Shown here one piece after another: positions 10,606 to 21,629 of a DNA stretch of 64,000 nucleotides. Position 1 is the stretch's first letter, and each line of letters opens with the position of its first letter. A program made the translations under genes and the position numbers. The DNA comes from Phocoena phocoena (taxonomy: Eukaryota; Chordata; Mammalia; Artiodactyla; Phocoenidae): NCBI RefSeq assembly GCF_963924675.1, contig NC_089221.1:92598772-92662771 (forward strand), given 5' to 3'. The notes under the pieces are model-generated. The model searched no databases. It saw only the letters and a program-made list of their open reading frames with translations, and was not told the origin of the DNA.

Positions 10606-13600
10606 CAGTTATCACCATGCTATTTTCGTCGACATGGAAAGAGCAGTAGGTTAGCACCCACAGAGCTGCTACATTTACCTACAGAAAAACTGTTCTGAGA
10701 AATTTGGGGCTGTAAAGAAGCCAGGAAGCAAAATTCCTCACTGAATCATTTAATTAAAGGGGTGGGAATTCAGAAACTTAAAGGCTTCTCGAGGTGATTT
10801 ATAAACATAGTATTTCTCAAAAAGCTATCTTTGCACACACGTACCCAGTTAATATCTCCTGTTTAAATTTGAATAAGTTAAAACTAATTGGCCTACAGAA
10901 CATTAATAATGACACAATATTAATTAAACATGTACTTAGTAAGCTCTTACTAAAAACAGCAGGCATTTCAGAAGACAATGGAAAAATCTAATATGTCAAA
11001 GAGCTTCTAGCTTAGTTAGGCATTTCCCTCCATGTGCAGAGACGGGCAGTTTTAAGAAAAATAAGTGACACGGTTCTTGCCTTCCAAATGCTTCCACGGG
11101 ATGACTGCTATCATTTCTTTAGGCACCTAGTCGTCTTTCTCCCCATTTGTTCTCTTTGGAACCTTTGATTCCTGTCTCACGGAGAGTACTCTTTTTAGTC
11201 GCAAGACAAAACACTCTCTCTCCTCAACCTGAATTCAACCCTGGCGCTCTCAGCCCAGGTTTCTTCTTTAGTGTACTTGTATCCTGCCCAGAAATTTCAC
11301 CACTCAGCCACTATGCAGGTGAGCAAACTTCTGAATTCAGGCTCTGCATTCAGCGTCCTAGTCCTACCTGGCCAGGAACAAGAAATTTCATAATGGACCT
11401 TTCAGGTCATGAGATCCATGGCTTAAGAAAGCATTTTCAGTAGTGGGTAGAATGAGAACATTGAAATCTGAAGGGAATCTCACTCTGCGATTCATATGCA
11501 GTTGAAACAAGTATTGATTTGTGCTATTTGCTCATCTGCTAACCTCAGGGAATGGGTTACTCAAGTAACCTTTGGTCACTGACAACACAGAGCCCACAAT
11601 ATACTTCTTTCTCTCCTAACAATACAACATCATGTACTTAGCAAATTGCCCTGTGCCTTTCCTCATGTTCCTCATCCTAACCAGGGTTTTGCCCTGTGAG
11701 ACTTAAATTCAAAAAGACAGCTAAGCTCATATCATGATCGTGGACATGATCATCTTACATGGACAGTTCCTAATGGCATCAAACTTTGTGAAATGCAAGC
11801 ATTTCTAGCGTAAGAATTGTGCATTTGATACGTTGTTTTCTACCTGGCGTTCCCTAAAAAAATATTTAACAACCATTAAATGGGGGAACAGAAACAGTGA
11901 GCTTGTGGGCTGAACATCTCAGTAATTCTAGTCTGTGGATCAATTGGTATTACTTGGCAGATCTATTTTCATTACCGAGACATCCCATGACTGAGCATTC
12001 AAGAACTGCCAACAGCGATCCAAATGGCTTGGCTCAGGGGAACTTGCATTCCCTGCTGGATCTGCTCCTGGATGATGGTCTGGGCTTGGAATCACCACTG
12101 CCATTTGTCCTCTGAGGCAGATGCTATTGGTATCGCACACAGATCCTCTTTTTCTAGGCTGGAGCTCCCATCCCACTCCATTTGCTACGGGTGTCGGCTG
12201 CTCAAAGCAGCTCACAGCTGCCTCTTTCTTTGGGCACCTGCCCTTAGCCAGTGGGAGAGCCCTTACCCACAGAAGCCAGGGAGGTTATGACGCCCCTCCA
12301 GGGAGGGTGGTCCGTAACCCGTGACTGACTGACAGGGTGTGGTATACAAGTCCAGCCCGCTTGCTTCAGGCAGAACAAACTGTGGTACAACTCGTGCTCC
12401 AGAGTTCTCCGTGAGGTAAGGCTGAGGTTAGACTTCTCCTGAGACAACACATTTTCCCAAAAATATCCTTCCCCAATTCTGCTTCTCTCACTCCCTTACA
12501 GGTTTTCCCCGAGATTACTCTCTCACTCTGTCAACAAATTGCTTACACAAGAATCCCAGTCTCAGGTGTCGCTCCCAAAAAGCCTGTCCTAAGACATCTT
12601 TCCAGATAGGGTGAGAGAAATCTGCCCTAATGACATATTGCTATTGAGAACAATGTGTCTGAGTACCGAACACTAGTGCGAAACTCTTCAGATGCACTTA
12701 AACACCACAGGAAATGCAAGAAGCTGCCAACTGGTCAGATGTAGTTACCACAGACATAGATCTGGATACAATGTATCCAGATCTGACAGACCTCTTCATT
12801 TGAATTTGGATGGAAATATCTTAAAATCCAGCAGAGTTGCAAATAGGAACTCGTCATTCATGTAACAGTTACAGTTATTAACCACTGGAAAATTCACCTC
12901 TGATAGCAGGTTGGCAAAGAATGCAGGTCACATGTCCTGCTCACACATTTAGGTAACAACAGAGCAACAACAGAATTTTCAGAAATGAGTGACTAAATTG
13001 TGATAATAATAAAATAATTGATACTGTTCATCTCAGGTAAGGTACTAGGTGTGTTATCCAAAGGCCTTTTTACTTCCACTACATAACTCTATCAACACCC
13101 AGTTAGCATAGCAAGAACCCCATTCAAGTGTGATTCATCAAAGGCACTTGTCTCTACCACTGCAAAATGATTGGAAGATGGTGGAAAACTGCTACTGTGG
13201 CTGGGGCACCTTCCTCTGAATGAAAGATCAGTCCTTGCCTTTTTGAAACAATTAAGGTAATCACCACTTCCACCTTCTAAAGGCCTTTCTCCTCATCCTA
13301 AGCATTTTCAGTCTCTTTCTTTTATGTTTCAATTAATGTACCACCTGTTCACCGGAAGCTGTGCTTTTAGCTGAGCTACTAAAAGCAAGAAAGCATTAAT
13401 CAAACATTAGCACTTTGTTGAAGTCATCTGTAATCTAAAAGTGGCAGACAGTGAAATCTTGACACATAACTACCTCTAACCTTCTTTTGAGAACTCATTT
13501 GCCTAGGTTATTTACACTCTTTAGCAGGTTCCCTTCTTTCCACGGCTGGAATTCTGAGTTTTTAGGCTGCCTGTGAGATACTGAGGACACGCAGAAATTT

Positions 13601-14018
13601 ATTTACTAACTGGTTACATGTCTCAGAGAAAGGCATATGTGCGCACTCTGTCTTAAGAATGTCAAGGTGTTGGTAATGAATTTTCACAGGCAGGGAGTTG
13701 GCAGGGCCTATGTATCTGGGCACCGCCCCATCACAGATGCTGCTTGGAAACTTCTTCTCAAATGGAAGAAATGTCCTTCCTATGAAATGAGAGTCCCTCT
13801 GTGTGTGCTGGGGATACTATCTCAAGGGCAATGCACCAGTCTTTTCCCTCTCTCTTCAACATTCTCTCTCCTGGGGTAATCAGATCAGTGTACATGTTAG
13901 TTTCAAGATTATTCACCTTAAAACGCATACATTTCCCTTCCTTGATCCCAAATCACTAACTTATTGATTTCATTCTTCCCTTTCCAGCAAAACTGACAGG
14001 AAGAGTGGCCTACACATA
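10606..14018. other. No recognised feature (3.4 kb)
   Basis: The longest stretch lacking young retroposons. Base composition is unremarkable. Open frames up to 98 codons (11147-11443 plus, 11940-12215 minus) overlap on opposite strands and have no supporting signals. Bases 12725-12800 hold a short near-palindrome around 'tctggatacaatgtatccaga'-like text. It may hold single-copy or conserved noncoding sequence, which cannot be judged from one genome. Confidence 0.4.
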
Positions 14019-14230
14019 GTGTCTCTACGTCTTTACCTTTCACTCACTCTTCCCTCTAGGGCAGGCTTGCACACCCGCCTCTCCACTGAAAATGCTCTCA
14101 TTGAATCATCAATGACCTCCGTGTGGATGACCCTGCAAATGATAGATATTTTTCTGTCCTTGTCTCATTTGGCCTCTGGGTAGCATTTCATTGCTGAATA
14201 CTCTCTCCCTCTCTCAGAAGTGTCCTGACT
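14019..14230. repeat. Local duplication, copy A (L2-derived)
   Basis: About 211 bp that align to 16017-16228 with roughly 25 mismatches by my hand count (about 88% identity). Shared text includes 'atgatagatatttttctgtc' and 'cattgctgaatactctct'. The content is L2-like. The similarity between copies is far higher than expected for two independent L2 copies. Confidence 0.8.
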
Positions 14231-14580
14231 TCCGTGCAGTGGTGTGCTGGTAAACCGGCTCCAAGGAGGGGGAAAAGCCCTGATGTGTATCATTTTCCTT
14301 CTTCCACAGTGTAAATAAACACTCCCATCACGGCCAATATCAAGCTCTCAATGGTTTAACAATGGCTCACATACCACCACCTCCATGAATGGCATCCTAA
14401 CACCACTTATCCCTGGTTTTCTCCTTTAACCTCTTACCTGCTTCTTGCATTTTGTTGGTCCTTCCTCCACAATCAAAATTCTAAATGTTGATTTTCTTCA
14501 GGCCTTGGATCTGGGACCTCTTCTCTTTTCCTTTCTTTCTTCATAGAAGATCTCAACTATCCCCATGGCTTTCTTTCCTT
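14030..14580 (+). mobile_element. L2 fragment (ORF2 3' part)
   Basis: The order of motifs follows L2: 'gaatcatcaatgacctcc', then a 'ttggcctctgggtagcattt' block, and near 14505 'ggatctgggacctcttctct' followed by 'ctatccccatggctttc'. It is diverged and without open frame. Bases 14240-14480 fit less well and may contain an insertion. Confidence 0.5.
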
Positions 14581-14584
14581 TAAA

Positions 14585-15015
14585 AATTTTTAAAAATTGT
14601 ATTTATTTTAGGCAATAACAATGGAAATTATATTAAAATACTTTAAGAAGTTTCATGTCTGCTCCTGTCCCCATCTACCCCTACCCTTTACCCTTCAGGT
14701 AAACCCTTTTGTATTCTTCCTTGTATGTTCTTCCAGTGTTTCCTTTTGTATGTGCAAATGTATGCGTATGTGTGGGTATATGTGTGTGTGTGTATGTGTG
14801 TGTATTCTTATTTCTCCCCTTTCATACACAAAAGGCAGTATCAAACACTATTCTGCCTCTTGCTTTTTTCCCTTCACTGTATATGCTAGAGCTCTTTCTA
14901 TATCAGTACAGAGATATCTGCATAATTTAATAAATACTATCTATATGCTTACTACTACTAAACTTATACGTTCAGTACAGACCTCTTTTCTCAGTTATAG
15001 ACTTTCCCGGTGCTT
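14585..15015 (-). mobile_element. Old L1 3' region, antisense
   Basis: Plus-strand text 'cttcaggtaaacccttttgt', 'ttccttttgtatgtgcaaat' and 'gctctttctatatcagtaca' is the reverse of an old L1 3'UTR. It encloses a TG-rich simple repeat. The 135-codon plus frame here is a repeat shadow. Confidence 0.5.
14756..14808. repeat. (TG)n/(TATG)n microsatellite
   Basis: An interrupted TG and TATG run between 'tgcaaatgtatgcg' and 'attcttatttctcccc', embedded in the antisense L1. Confidence 0.85.
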
Positions 15016-15279
15016 GCTTGACCCTTGATATCTCAAATATTTCACACTATGTCCAAAATGAAACACTCGTTTTCACCTCCTGTGGCCGACATCATTTTGT
15101 TGGTCCACCCAATCCCCATGACCAGGTCAGAGCATCCTTTCCCAGCTGCTGTGAGTACTGGCTGCTGATGGCTCACAGCTACCCCCTTCCCTGGAGAATT
15201 GCCTTCAGCTGAAGTGACCCACCTTGTCCTAGAAGTTATCCTCACAATCAACCACTCATTGATACCAGTGTTAGGGAAC

Positions 15280-15757
15280 TGTTGACCGAAACCGTCCACC
15301 TTGGCCAGACATGATGATAACCACTTGCATAAGTTGTCTCATAAAAGGAGGTCCTGATAAAGAACTCGGTGCTGCCTCTGAACATTAACCCCTCCCTCCT
15401 TTTGGGAGGGGCCAAAAGGAGGGAGGGGACGCCAGCCCATAATATGTCTTGTAAAACAAACCAGGAAGAATTTGGGAGGGGCCAAAGGGAGGAGCGAGGA
15501 GATGATGCATCCTGCCAACCTCCCAGAAGCCCTCACGCTGGAATCCATCTTGGCTGAGAGATGCACGTGCTACCAGGAAGAACACTGAGTCAGACCAAAT
15601 ATAGGCCAAGCAAGGTGACTGGCCAGAGACAACCCGGAAATTAACCCCATTACCATAAAACCTGAGACTCTGAGCCATGTGGCAGAGCTGGGTTCCCTTA
15701 CTCTGCTGCTCTCCAGCCGGGCTCCCCTTTCCTATAATGTGTTCTGTGTGTCTCCTA
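15280..15757 (+). mobile_element. Candidate solo LTR (ERV1-like)
   Basis: A 478 bp block begins TGTTGACCGAAACC and ends near 'gtgtctccta'. It is flanked by a 4 bp direct repeat GAAC (15276-15279 and 15758-15761), the TSD length of gammaretrovirus-like insertions. A TATA-like 'ccataaaacctgagactc' at about 15653 and 'cctataatgtgttctgtgtg' at about 15731 fit promoter and R/U5 positions. The terminal CA is mutated to TA. No internal retroviral genes are present. The family name is not known to me, and the LTR call is inferential. Confidence 0.5.
15389..15428. other. Perfect 17 bp inverted repeat (hairpin) inside the LTR
   Basis: The left arm CCCCTCCCTCCTTTTGG at 15389-15405 is the exact reverse complement of 15412-15428, with the 6 nt loop GAGGGG. 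The right half also starts a direct repeat: 'tttgggaggggccaaa' is at 15401-15416 and again at 15471-15486 (period 70). Confidence 0.95.
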
Positions 15758-15872
15758 GAACAATTCATTTCCAAATGTTAGACAGGAGCCCATTCTTGGG
15801 CCCTGGAAGTGGTCCTCCTTCCTGCAACACCAGGACAGCTTGTCTTAATAGGGGACTCTGCACTCTATACTT

Positions 15873-16002
15873 CACTGATTTTTTAAAAAATTTAATTTAA
15901 TTTTTGGCTGCACTGGGTCTTCGTTGCTGTGCGTGGGCTTTCTCTAGTTGCAGTGAGTGGGGGCTACTCTTCGTTGTGGTGCGTGGGCTTCTCATTGTGG
16001 TG
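15873..16002 (-). mobile_element. Truncated long CHR-type SINE
   Basis: It starts with an A/T-rich tail ('tttaatttaatttttggctg') and runs through 'cactgggtcttcgttgctg', the reverse of the 3' half of the long CHR-type SINE, ending in 'ttctcattgtggtg'. The tRNA head is missing. A 16 bp TSD, TCTGCACTCTATACTT, lies at 15857-15872 and 16003-16018. A 5'-truncated SINE with intact TSD is atypical. Confidence 0.85.
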
Positions 16003-16016
16003 TCTGCACTCTATAC

Positions 16017-16228
16017 TTAATGTCTCTACTTCTTTACCTCTCGCTTACTCTTCACTCCGGGGCAGGCTTGCACGCCCACCTCTCCACTGAAACCTCTCTT
16101 GTTGAATCATCAGTGACCTCCGGGTTGATGGCCCTACAAATGATAGATATTTTTCTGTCCTTGTCTCATTTGGCCTCTGAGTAGCATGTCATTGCTGAAT
16201 ACTCTCTTCCTCTCTCAGAAGTTTCCTG
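16017..16228. repeat. Local duplication, copy B (L2-derived)
   Basis: The partner of 14019-14230 in direct orientation, 2.0 kb apart. Its left edge coincides with the end of the right TSD of the adjacent SINE, so the SINE entered at or next to the duplication boundary. Confidence 0.8.
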
Positions 16229-16319
16229 ATTGCCAGCAGCATAAGCCCTTCTTTGTTCCAATCTTTCCCCTTCCCTACCCTGCTTTCCTCATTCCTTTCA
16301 TGCTTTTCCGGAAGAGCAA

Positions 16320-17060
16320 TTTTCCTAATACATAAAGATCTCCTACAAATCAATAAATCCAAAAACCCAATGGTAAAATGGACAAAGTATATAACAGATT
16401 GATTATAGAAAATGTAATACAAATGGATCTTAAAACTGGAAAATATACTTAACATCATTTACAATAAAATTGTATGGTTTTTGTTGTTTTTTTTTTTTTT
16501 TTTTGCGGTACACGGGCCTCTCACTGCTGTGGCCTCTCCCATTGCGGAGTACAGGCTCTGCCGGACGTGCAGGCTCAGTGGCCATGGCTCACGGGCCCAG
16601 CCACTCCGCGGCACGTGGGATCTTCCCGGACCGGGGCACGAACCCGTGTCCCCTGCATTGGCAGGCAGACTCTCAACCACTGCACCACCAGGGAAGCCCT
16701 GGATGGCTTTTCTGCTTATCAGATTGACAACGATTAATAAGTTTGATACATATTGTAATGGCAACAGTATGGGGAGATAGGCGTCCTCAAGTATTCCTGG
16801 AGGGAGTGTAAGTTGGTGCAACACTGTGGAGGGCATCTGGCGCTGCAGTCAAAACTGACATCACCTACAGTGTGACCCAGCAATGTTACTTCCAGTTGTT
16901 CATAGTAGCAAAAGACTGGAAACAACTTCAGTGTCTATAAATTGGGACTGGTGATACGAATTATAATACTTCCATGTAATAGAATATAGTCAATAAAAAA
17001 GAATGAGAGTATAAGGATATATAATACAGCCAGGAATGAGGACGGTGTAAGATTGCCATA
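16320..17060 (+). mobile_element. Old L1 ORF2 tail, split by a SINE
   Basis: Left part 'aatccaaaaacccaatggta' and right part 'gtgacccagcaatgttactt' and 'gaaacaacttcagtgtctat' are in L1 ORF2 order on the plus strand. It is diverged with no intact frame. The CHR SINE at 16486-16699 sits inside it. Confidence 0.6.
16486..16699 (-). mobile_element. CHR SINE
   Basis: A T-run, 'gcggtacacgggcctctcac', and the end 'caccaccagggaagccc' mark a full-length minus-strand copy. The flanks 'tggtttttgttg' and 'tggcttttctgc' are only a weak TSD candidate. Open frames over it, up to 125 codons, are SINE artefacts. Confidence 0.93.
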
Positions 17061-17874
17061 CCTATATACTTCTTATGCTCTTAGCTTCCTAGCAGCCATC
17101 ACCAAAAGGAAAACCTGGTCAGATCTACAGTTCATGGGGTTCATCCATAAAAGAGAGTGTAGAGATTTGGAACCTGGGCTTCTGCATTGGAGACGCCTTT
17201 TATGGGCTCAGTCACTGTGAGCAATAACTCTCAATGTCTCAGCTTTCAATGGGGAAAATCATGGCACCTGCCTCAGCAAGTTGCTGTGAGGATTAAGGAA
17301 GGTAAGAGATGTAAGGAATGTGAAACTGCATGGTGTACAGAAAGGCTCAATAACTATTGGCAACTAGAGTAACAAAATAATTAGTCAGTAGAAACATAAC
17401 TCTAGTTGATACTACCTTCCTTATGAAGGTCCTCTATAAAGATCCTGTGAGAAAAATCACTAAAATATCCATTCATCAGCTAAAACAACAAGCTCCATAG
17501 GAACGCTGATAACAGTGACCCTGAATCAAGACTGACAGCATCACCCTAAAGTGTAGCTCAGGCAACACATTTTTATCATGACCCAACCTGGACCAGTTCA
17601 ACCATACAGCTCTGCAGGTTAGCCTCATCTGTAGCTGGAGTGGGGTGCCTAACTTGGGATACATGGATGGACTTGGGAATTTGCATACCCCAAAACTGTA
17701 AACAATACCTTGAGCATATGGAGAGAGACTTCATAGTAGTGCTATCCAATAGAATAGAATAATATTAGAATAATAGAATTCATAATAAAATATTATGAGT
17801 ATAATGCTAATGACATTCATAATTTTCATATTTAAAACAAATTTTAATTTTACAGTAACCACATTTTAAGAAGT
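17061..17874. other. No recognised feature
   Basis: Mostly unassigned sequence. Near 17740-17800 there is a tandem-like A/T run built on 'aatagaat'. No gene or named repeat is seen. Confidence 0.4.
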
Positions 17875-17890
17875 AAAAAAGAAATAGGTG

Positions 17891-18240
17891 GGAAACTAAA
17901 ATATGACACAAATGAACTTATCTATGAAACAGAAACAGACTCACAGACATAGAGAACAGACTTGTGGTTGCCAAAAGGGAGGGGAGGTAGGAGAGTGATG
18001 GATTGGGAGTTTGGGGGTAGCAGATGCCCTATTATATATAGAATGGATAACCAACAAGGTCCTATGTATATAGCACAGGAAACTATATTCAATATTCTGT
18101 AATAAACCATAATGGAAAAGAATATTAAAAAGTATATATATGTATATACTTATATATATAACTGTATAACTGAATCACTTTGCTGTACAGCAGAAACTAA
18201 TACAACACTGTAAATCAACTATACTTCAATAAAATAAATA
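17891..18240 (+). mobile_element. 5'-truncated L1 3' end
   Basis: It carries 'gaaacagactcacagacata', 'gataaccaacaaggtcctat' and 'gtaaatcaactatacttcaa', then an A-rich tail. A 16 bp imperfect TSD lies at 17875-17890 and 18241-18256 (AAAAAAGAAATAGGTG against AAAAAAGAAACAGATG, 14/16). Confidence 0.9.
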
Positions 18241-18500
18241 AAAAAAGAAACAGATGAAATTACTTTTATTTATCCAATACACCCCAATATTATTTCAACA
18301 TGTAATAAATATAAACTACTACTTAGAGATCATTTACATTCTTTTCTTCATAGTAAGTCTTCAGAATCTGATGTGTGTTCCATACATGCGGCCCATCACA
18401 ATCGGGACAAGACATTTTAAGTGCTCAATAGCCACATGTGGCTGCTGCATTGGAGAGCTCAGGGCTACAACTTTTATCACATTAAGAACCAATGATCAGG

Positions 18501-19063
18501 GCTTCTCTGGTGGTTCAGTGGTTAAGAATCCACCTGCCAGGGCTTCCCTGGTGGCGCAGTGGTTGAGAGTCCGCCTGCCGATGCAGGGGACTCAGGTTCG
18601 TGCCCCGGTCCGGGAAGATCCCACATGCCTCAGAGTGGCTAGGCCCGTGAGCCATGGCCGCTGAGCCTGCGCGTCTGGAGCCTGTGCTCCACAACGGGAG
18701 AGGCCACAACAGTGAGAGGCTCGTGTACTGCCAAAAACAAACAAACAAACAAACAGAATCCGCCTGCCAATGCAGGGGACACGAGTTTGGGCCTTGGTCC
18801 GGAAAGATGCCAAGTGCCGCGGAGCAACTAAAGCCCATGTGCCACAACTACTGAGCCTGCGCTCTAGAGCCTGTGAACCACAGCTACTGAAGCCCACATG
18901 CCACAACTACTGAAGCCCGCACGCCTAGAGCCTGTGCTCTGAAACAAGAGAAGCCACCGCAATGAGAAGCCCGCGCACCACAATGAAGAGTAGCCCCTGC
19001 CCGCTGCAACCAGAGAAAGCCTGCAGGCAGCAACAAAGCCCCAACACAGCCAAAAAAAAAAAA
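18501..19063 (+). mobile_element. Long CHR-type SINE, host of a nested SINE
   Basis: A tRNA-Glu-like head ('gcttctctggtggttcagtg') is followed after the nested insertion by a long tail with repeated 'ccacaactactgaagcc' units and 'caacacagccaaaaa'. A perfect 17 bp TSD, AAGAACCAATGATCAGG, lies at 18484-18500 and 19064-19080. Without the insertion it is about 340 bp. Confidence 0.93.
18540..18754 (+). mobile_element. CHR SINE nested in the long CHR-type SINE
   Basis: A full-length plus-strand copy: head 'ggcttccctggtggcgcagt', box B 'ggttcgtgcc', and a tail of (CAAA)n. A 15 bp TSD, AGAATCCACCTGCCA, lies at 18525-18539, and with one mismatch at 18755-18769. Confidence 0.95.
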
Positions 19064-19179
19064 AAGAACCAATGATCAGGATGAATGGACTTCATGAAAT
19101 TCTATATATTATTGCTTTTTTTAATTAACTGAATGCTCATTTTTTAAAACTGAAATTCTATATGAAAATAGAATTATCT

Positions 19180-20130
19180 GTAATTCCACAGGTAGGTAAT
19201 TGTGGTTGACATTAAAAAATAAATTTTAAACATGAGCTTGGTTAGAATATTCAAACTGTAGAGAAATTGTTAACAGTTCTGTTTACTCTTCCAAAATATT
19301 TTCTGTGAATACATAAACACTGATAATTACATAATATATTTTATTTACAAGAAAATGATCATTATACTATTCACCCTGTCCTGTACATTGGTTTTTCAGT
19401 TAATAATATATCTTGGAGGATTTTCCATATTAGAATATGACACATCACTTCATGTTTGTTTCACACAGTTGTATGGTATTTGATTATATCAATGTACAAG
19501 GATTTATATAACCAATCTCCTTTGGATGGTCCTTTAAGCTGTTTCCACTTTTTTAATCCTTTTTCATTTGGCTTTTATAGACACTCCTGCAATGATTATG
19601 CTTGTTTATATCCTTGTTCATGTCCTTATTTAGTTGGTGTACATACTTTTGCAAGGGGTTCTAGAAATACATTTAAAATTTTGATCGATTTGCCAAATTT
19701 CTCTCCAGAAAGTCACTCAAGTTTATGTCCTTAAGAAATGTAACATCTGTATGCCCTAACCATTTACTGAGTTTTATACATTTTTTTCACTTTGCAAATC
19801 TACGTAATAATGATATCTCTGTTTTGTTTTGATTTGCATTTCTGTAATTGAGTGAGGTTCTTTTTATGTTTTTGGCCTTTTGGTTTTTTTTTCTGATACC
19901 CTGTTATATATGTTATACAGTTTTATACAGCTTGCCTATTGTATTAATTTTCTTCATGAATCCTTTTTCTGTCATGTGAGAAATTTTTTCCTTTAATCTG
20001 TCATTTGTCTTTTTATTTTGTTTACGGAAGGTTTTTTTGCCTTATTTAACTTTTCATTGCTATGTGATCAGACTTATCAATCTTTTCCTTTATGCCTTTT
20101 CTCTTCAGCAGACATTTTGTTGGACATTTT
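19180..20130 (-). mobile_element. Old L1, antisense (3'UTR into ORF2)
   Basis: Reverse L1 text on the plus strand: 'ttgtatggtatttgattata' near 19470, 'caatctcctttggatggtcc' near 19513, 'tgccaaatttctctccagaa' near 19690, 'gatttgcatttctgtaattg' near 19830, and 'cttatcaatcttttccttta' near 20070. It is old and indel-rich, without a TSD. Confidence 0.65.
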
Positions 20131-20461
20131 CCAGATGTGTTTACTATAGAAACATAAAGCAAAGAAGTTCACAGAAGAAATTTGAAAAATGTAGGAAGGG
20201 GGATATAAGAGAAAAAGTAAGCATTGATATTTCATTAGAAAATAATCCTGTTTTGTTGTATCTAGTTTTTTAACGTATCAGTTTTTCTTGATGATGAGTG
20301 AACTGGAGGCAGACTTTCCAGGTTTACAATGAGGTGTGGTAGAATAGTATTTTTAAAGTATTAATGTAATATTAATTAATGTAAATAGTTTAATACATAT
20401 AATTAAAACTTATTTAATAAATTTAATTAAAATTAATATATGTTTAAAGATTACTGGTTTT

Positions 20462-20563
20462 CTTTTGTTTGTTTTACATCTTTATTAGAGTATACTTGTT
20501 TTACAATGGTGTGCTAGTTTCTGCTTTATAACAAAGTGAATCAGTTATACATATACATGTGTT
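20462..20563 (-). mobile_element. 102 bp L1 3'-end stub
   Basis: 'ttttacatctttattagagt' to 'aagtgaatcagttatacata' is the reverse of the same L1 subfamily 3' end as at 6683-6747. A perfect 15 bp TSD, AAGATTACTGGTTTT, lies at 20447-20461 and 20564-20578. Confidence 0.93.
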
Positions 20564-20578
20564 AAGATTACTGGTTTT

Positions 20579-21629
20579 TGCCCCTAGTCTGTCCCCACAC
20601 TTTGAGCCAGCATTTCTCCTATTTACTCTGACAGATGAAGATCCCATGGGCTGGGAATGAGGGAGAAGAGGGGAAACACTGCTGTGTGTCTCTAACAGTC
20701 AGCCCTGTGCTGGCCCCTCTCTGGGCTAATGGGAATGGGGGACAGTGCTCAAGGGCTGAGAGTCTGACTTTTCTTCCCGGGGCGGGGTCCCAGGAAAATG
20801 ATGAAGGTCTGAGATTGTCTCACACTTTGCCCTAGTGTGCAAGTCAGGAAGAAGAAATCTCAGCATAGCACGTTAGTCCTGAGTCTCCCGCAGCCCAGAG
20901 TGGCCTGGAGTACATCCATGCTTGTCTGAGATGGGTACAGAAGTATCTCAAGGAGGCCTGGCAGACTAACAGATGCTTCGTATTGGGGAGAGGGGGCCCA
21001 AGAACAGATGTCAGCACTGTCCTTATATCAAAGGCCAGATGGGAACTCAGTTGCCTCCGTGGATGCCAGCAGGGAGAGAGGCTGACAATTGGCGACTTCG
21101 AGGAACAAGGACACAGCAGAGGATGCCAGTGTGGACAGATGATAATCAAGGACCAGATGAGCCCCCTCTGTGTCCAGATGTTCTATCAGTCTCCCTCCAA
21201 CTCCCCAGGGCAAAGGCGGGAGGGAAGGAGTAAAACCATGAATGGATCAAGTTTACCTGAAATCGATTTGTTTCTAGTTCTGCCATCAAGAATCAATAGA
21301 ATGGGGTCTCAAGACAGAAAGGAGAGTCAGTTATGGAAATATAGGTTTTCACATTTTTGCATACCTGAATTTTATGGTCAGAAGTATTATAACCACTACA
21401 AAGATAAGGCCGAACTGAGACACCAGAAAAGGCCTTTGATAAAAGCATGACTGGAAACATTTTCCACTCTGGAAAAAAAAAAAGCCTCAGTCTTAGAAGG
21501 GATTCTAGACCATAGAAAAGTTTACAGACAGAAGGAGAGGAGTGGGATGATTCCTCTTCAACAGTATAGAGTTTAGAAGGTGGAAGCGGTGGCTGTATTC
21601 TTATCCCCAAACAGATGTATTCATTAAAA
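20579..21629. other. No recognised feature
   Basis: GC-richer than its surroundings. A 155-codon plus frame (20983-21450) overlaps a 101-codon minus frame and other frames, with no splice signals, family or start context. No repeat is recognised, so this is one of the few places where single-copy sequence is likely. Confidence 0.35.

Noticed and set aside
16459..16836. 125-codon minus frame and similar 90-147-codon frames at every CHR SINE (for example 43290-43733, 28194-28564, 24941-25285).
   Set aside because: They recur in all CHR copies because the SINE is GC-rich and stop-poor. They are not genes.
20983..21450. 155-codon plus frame.
   Set aside because: No recognisable domain, and overlapping frames on both strands in GC-richer DNA make chance the simpler reading. 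Kept only as a note.
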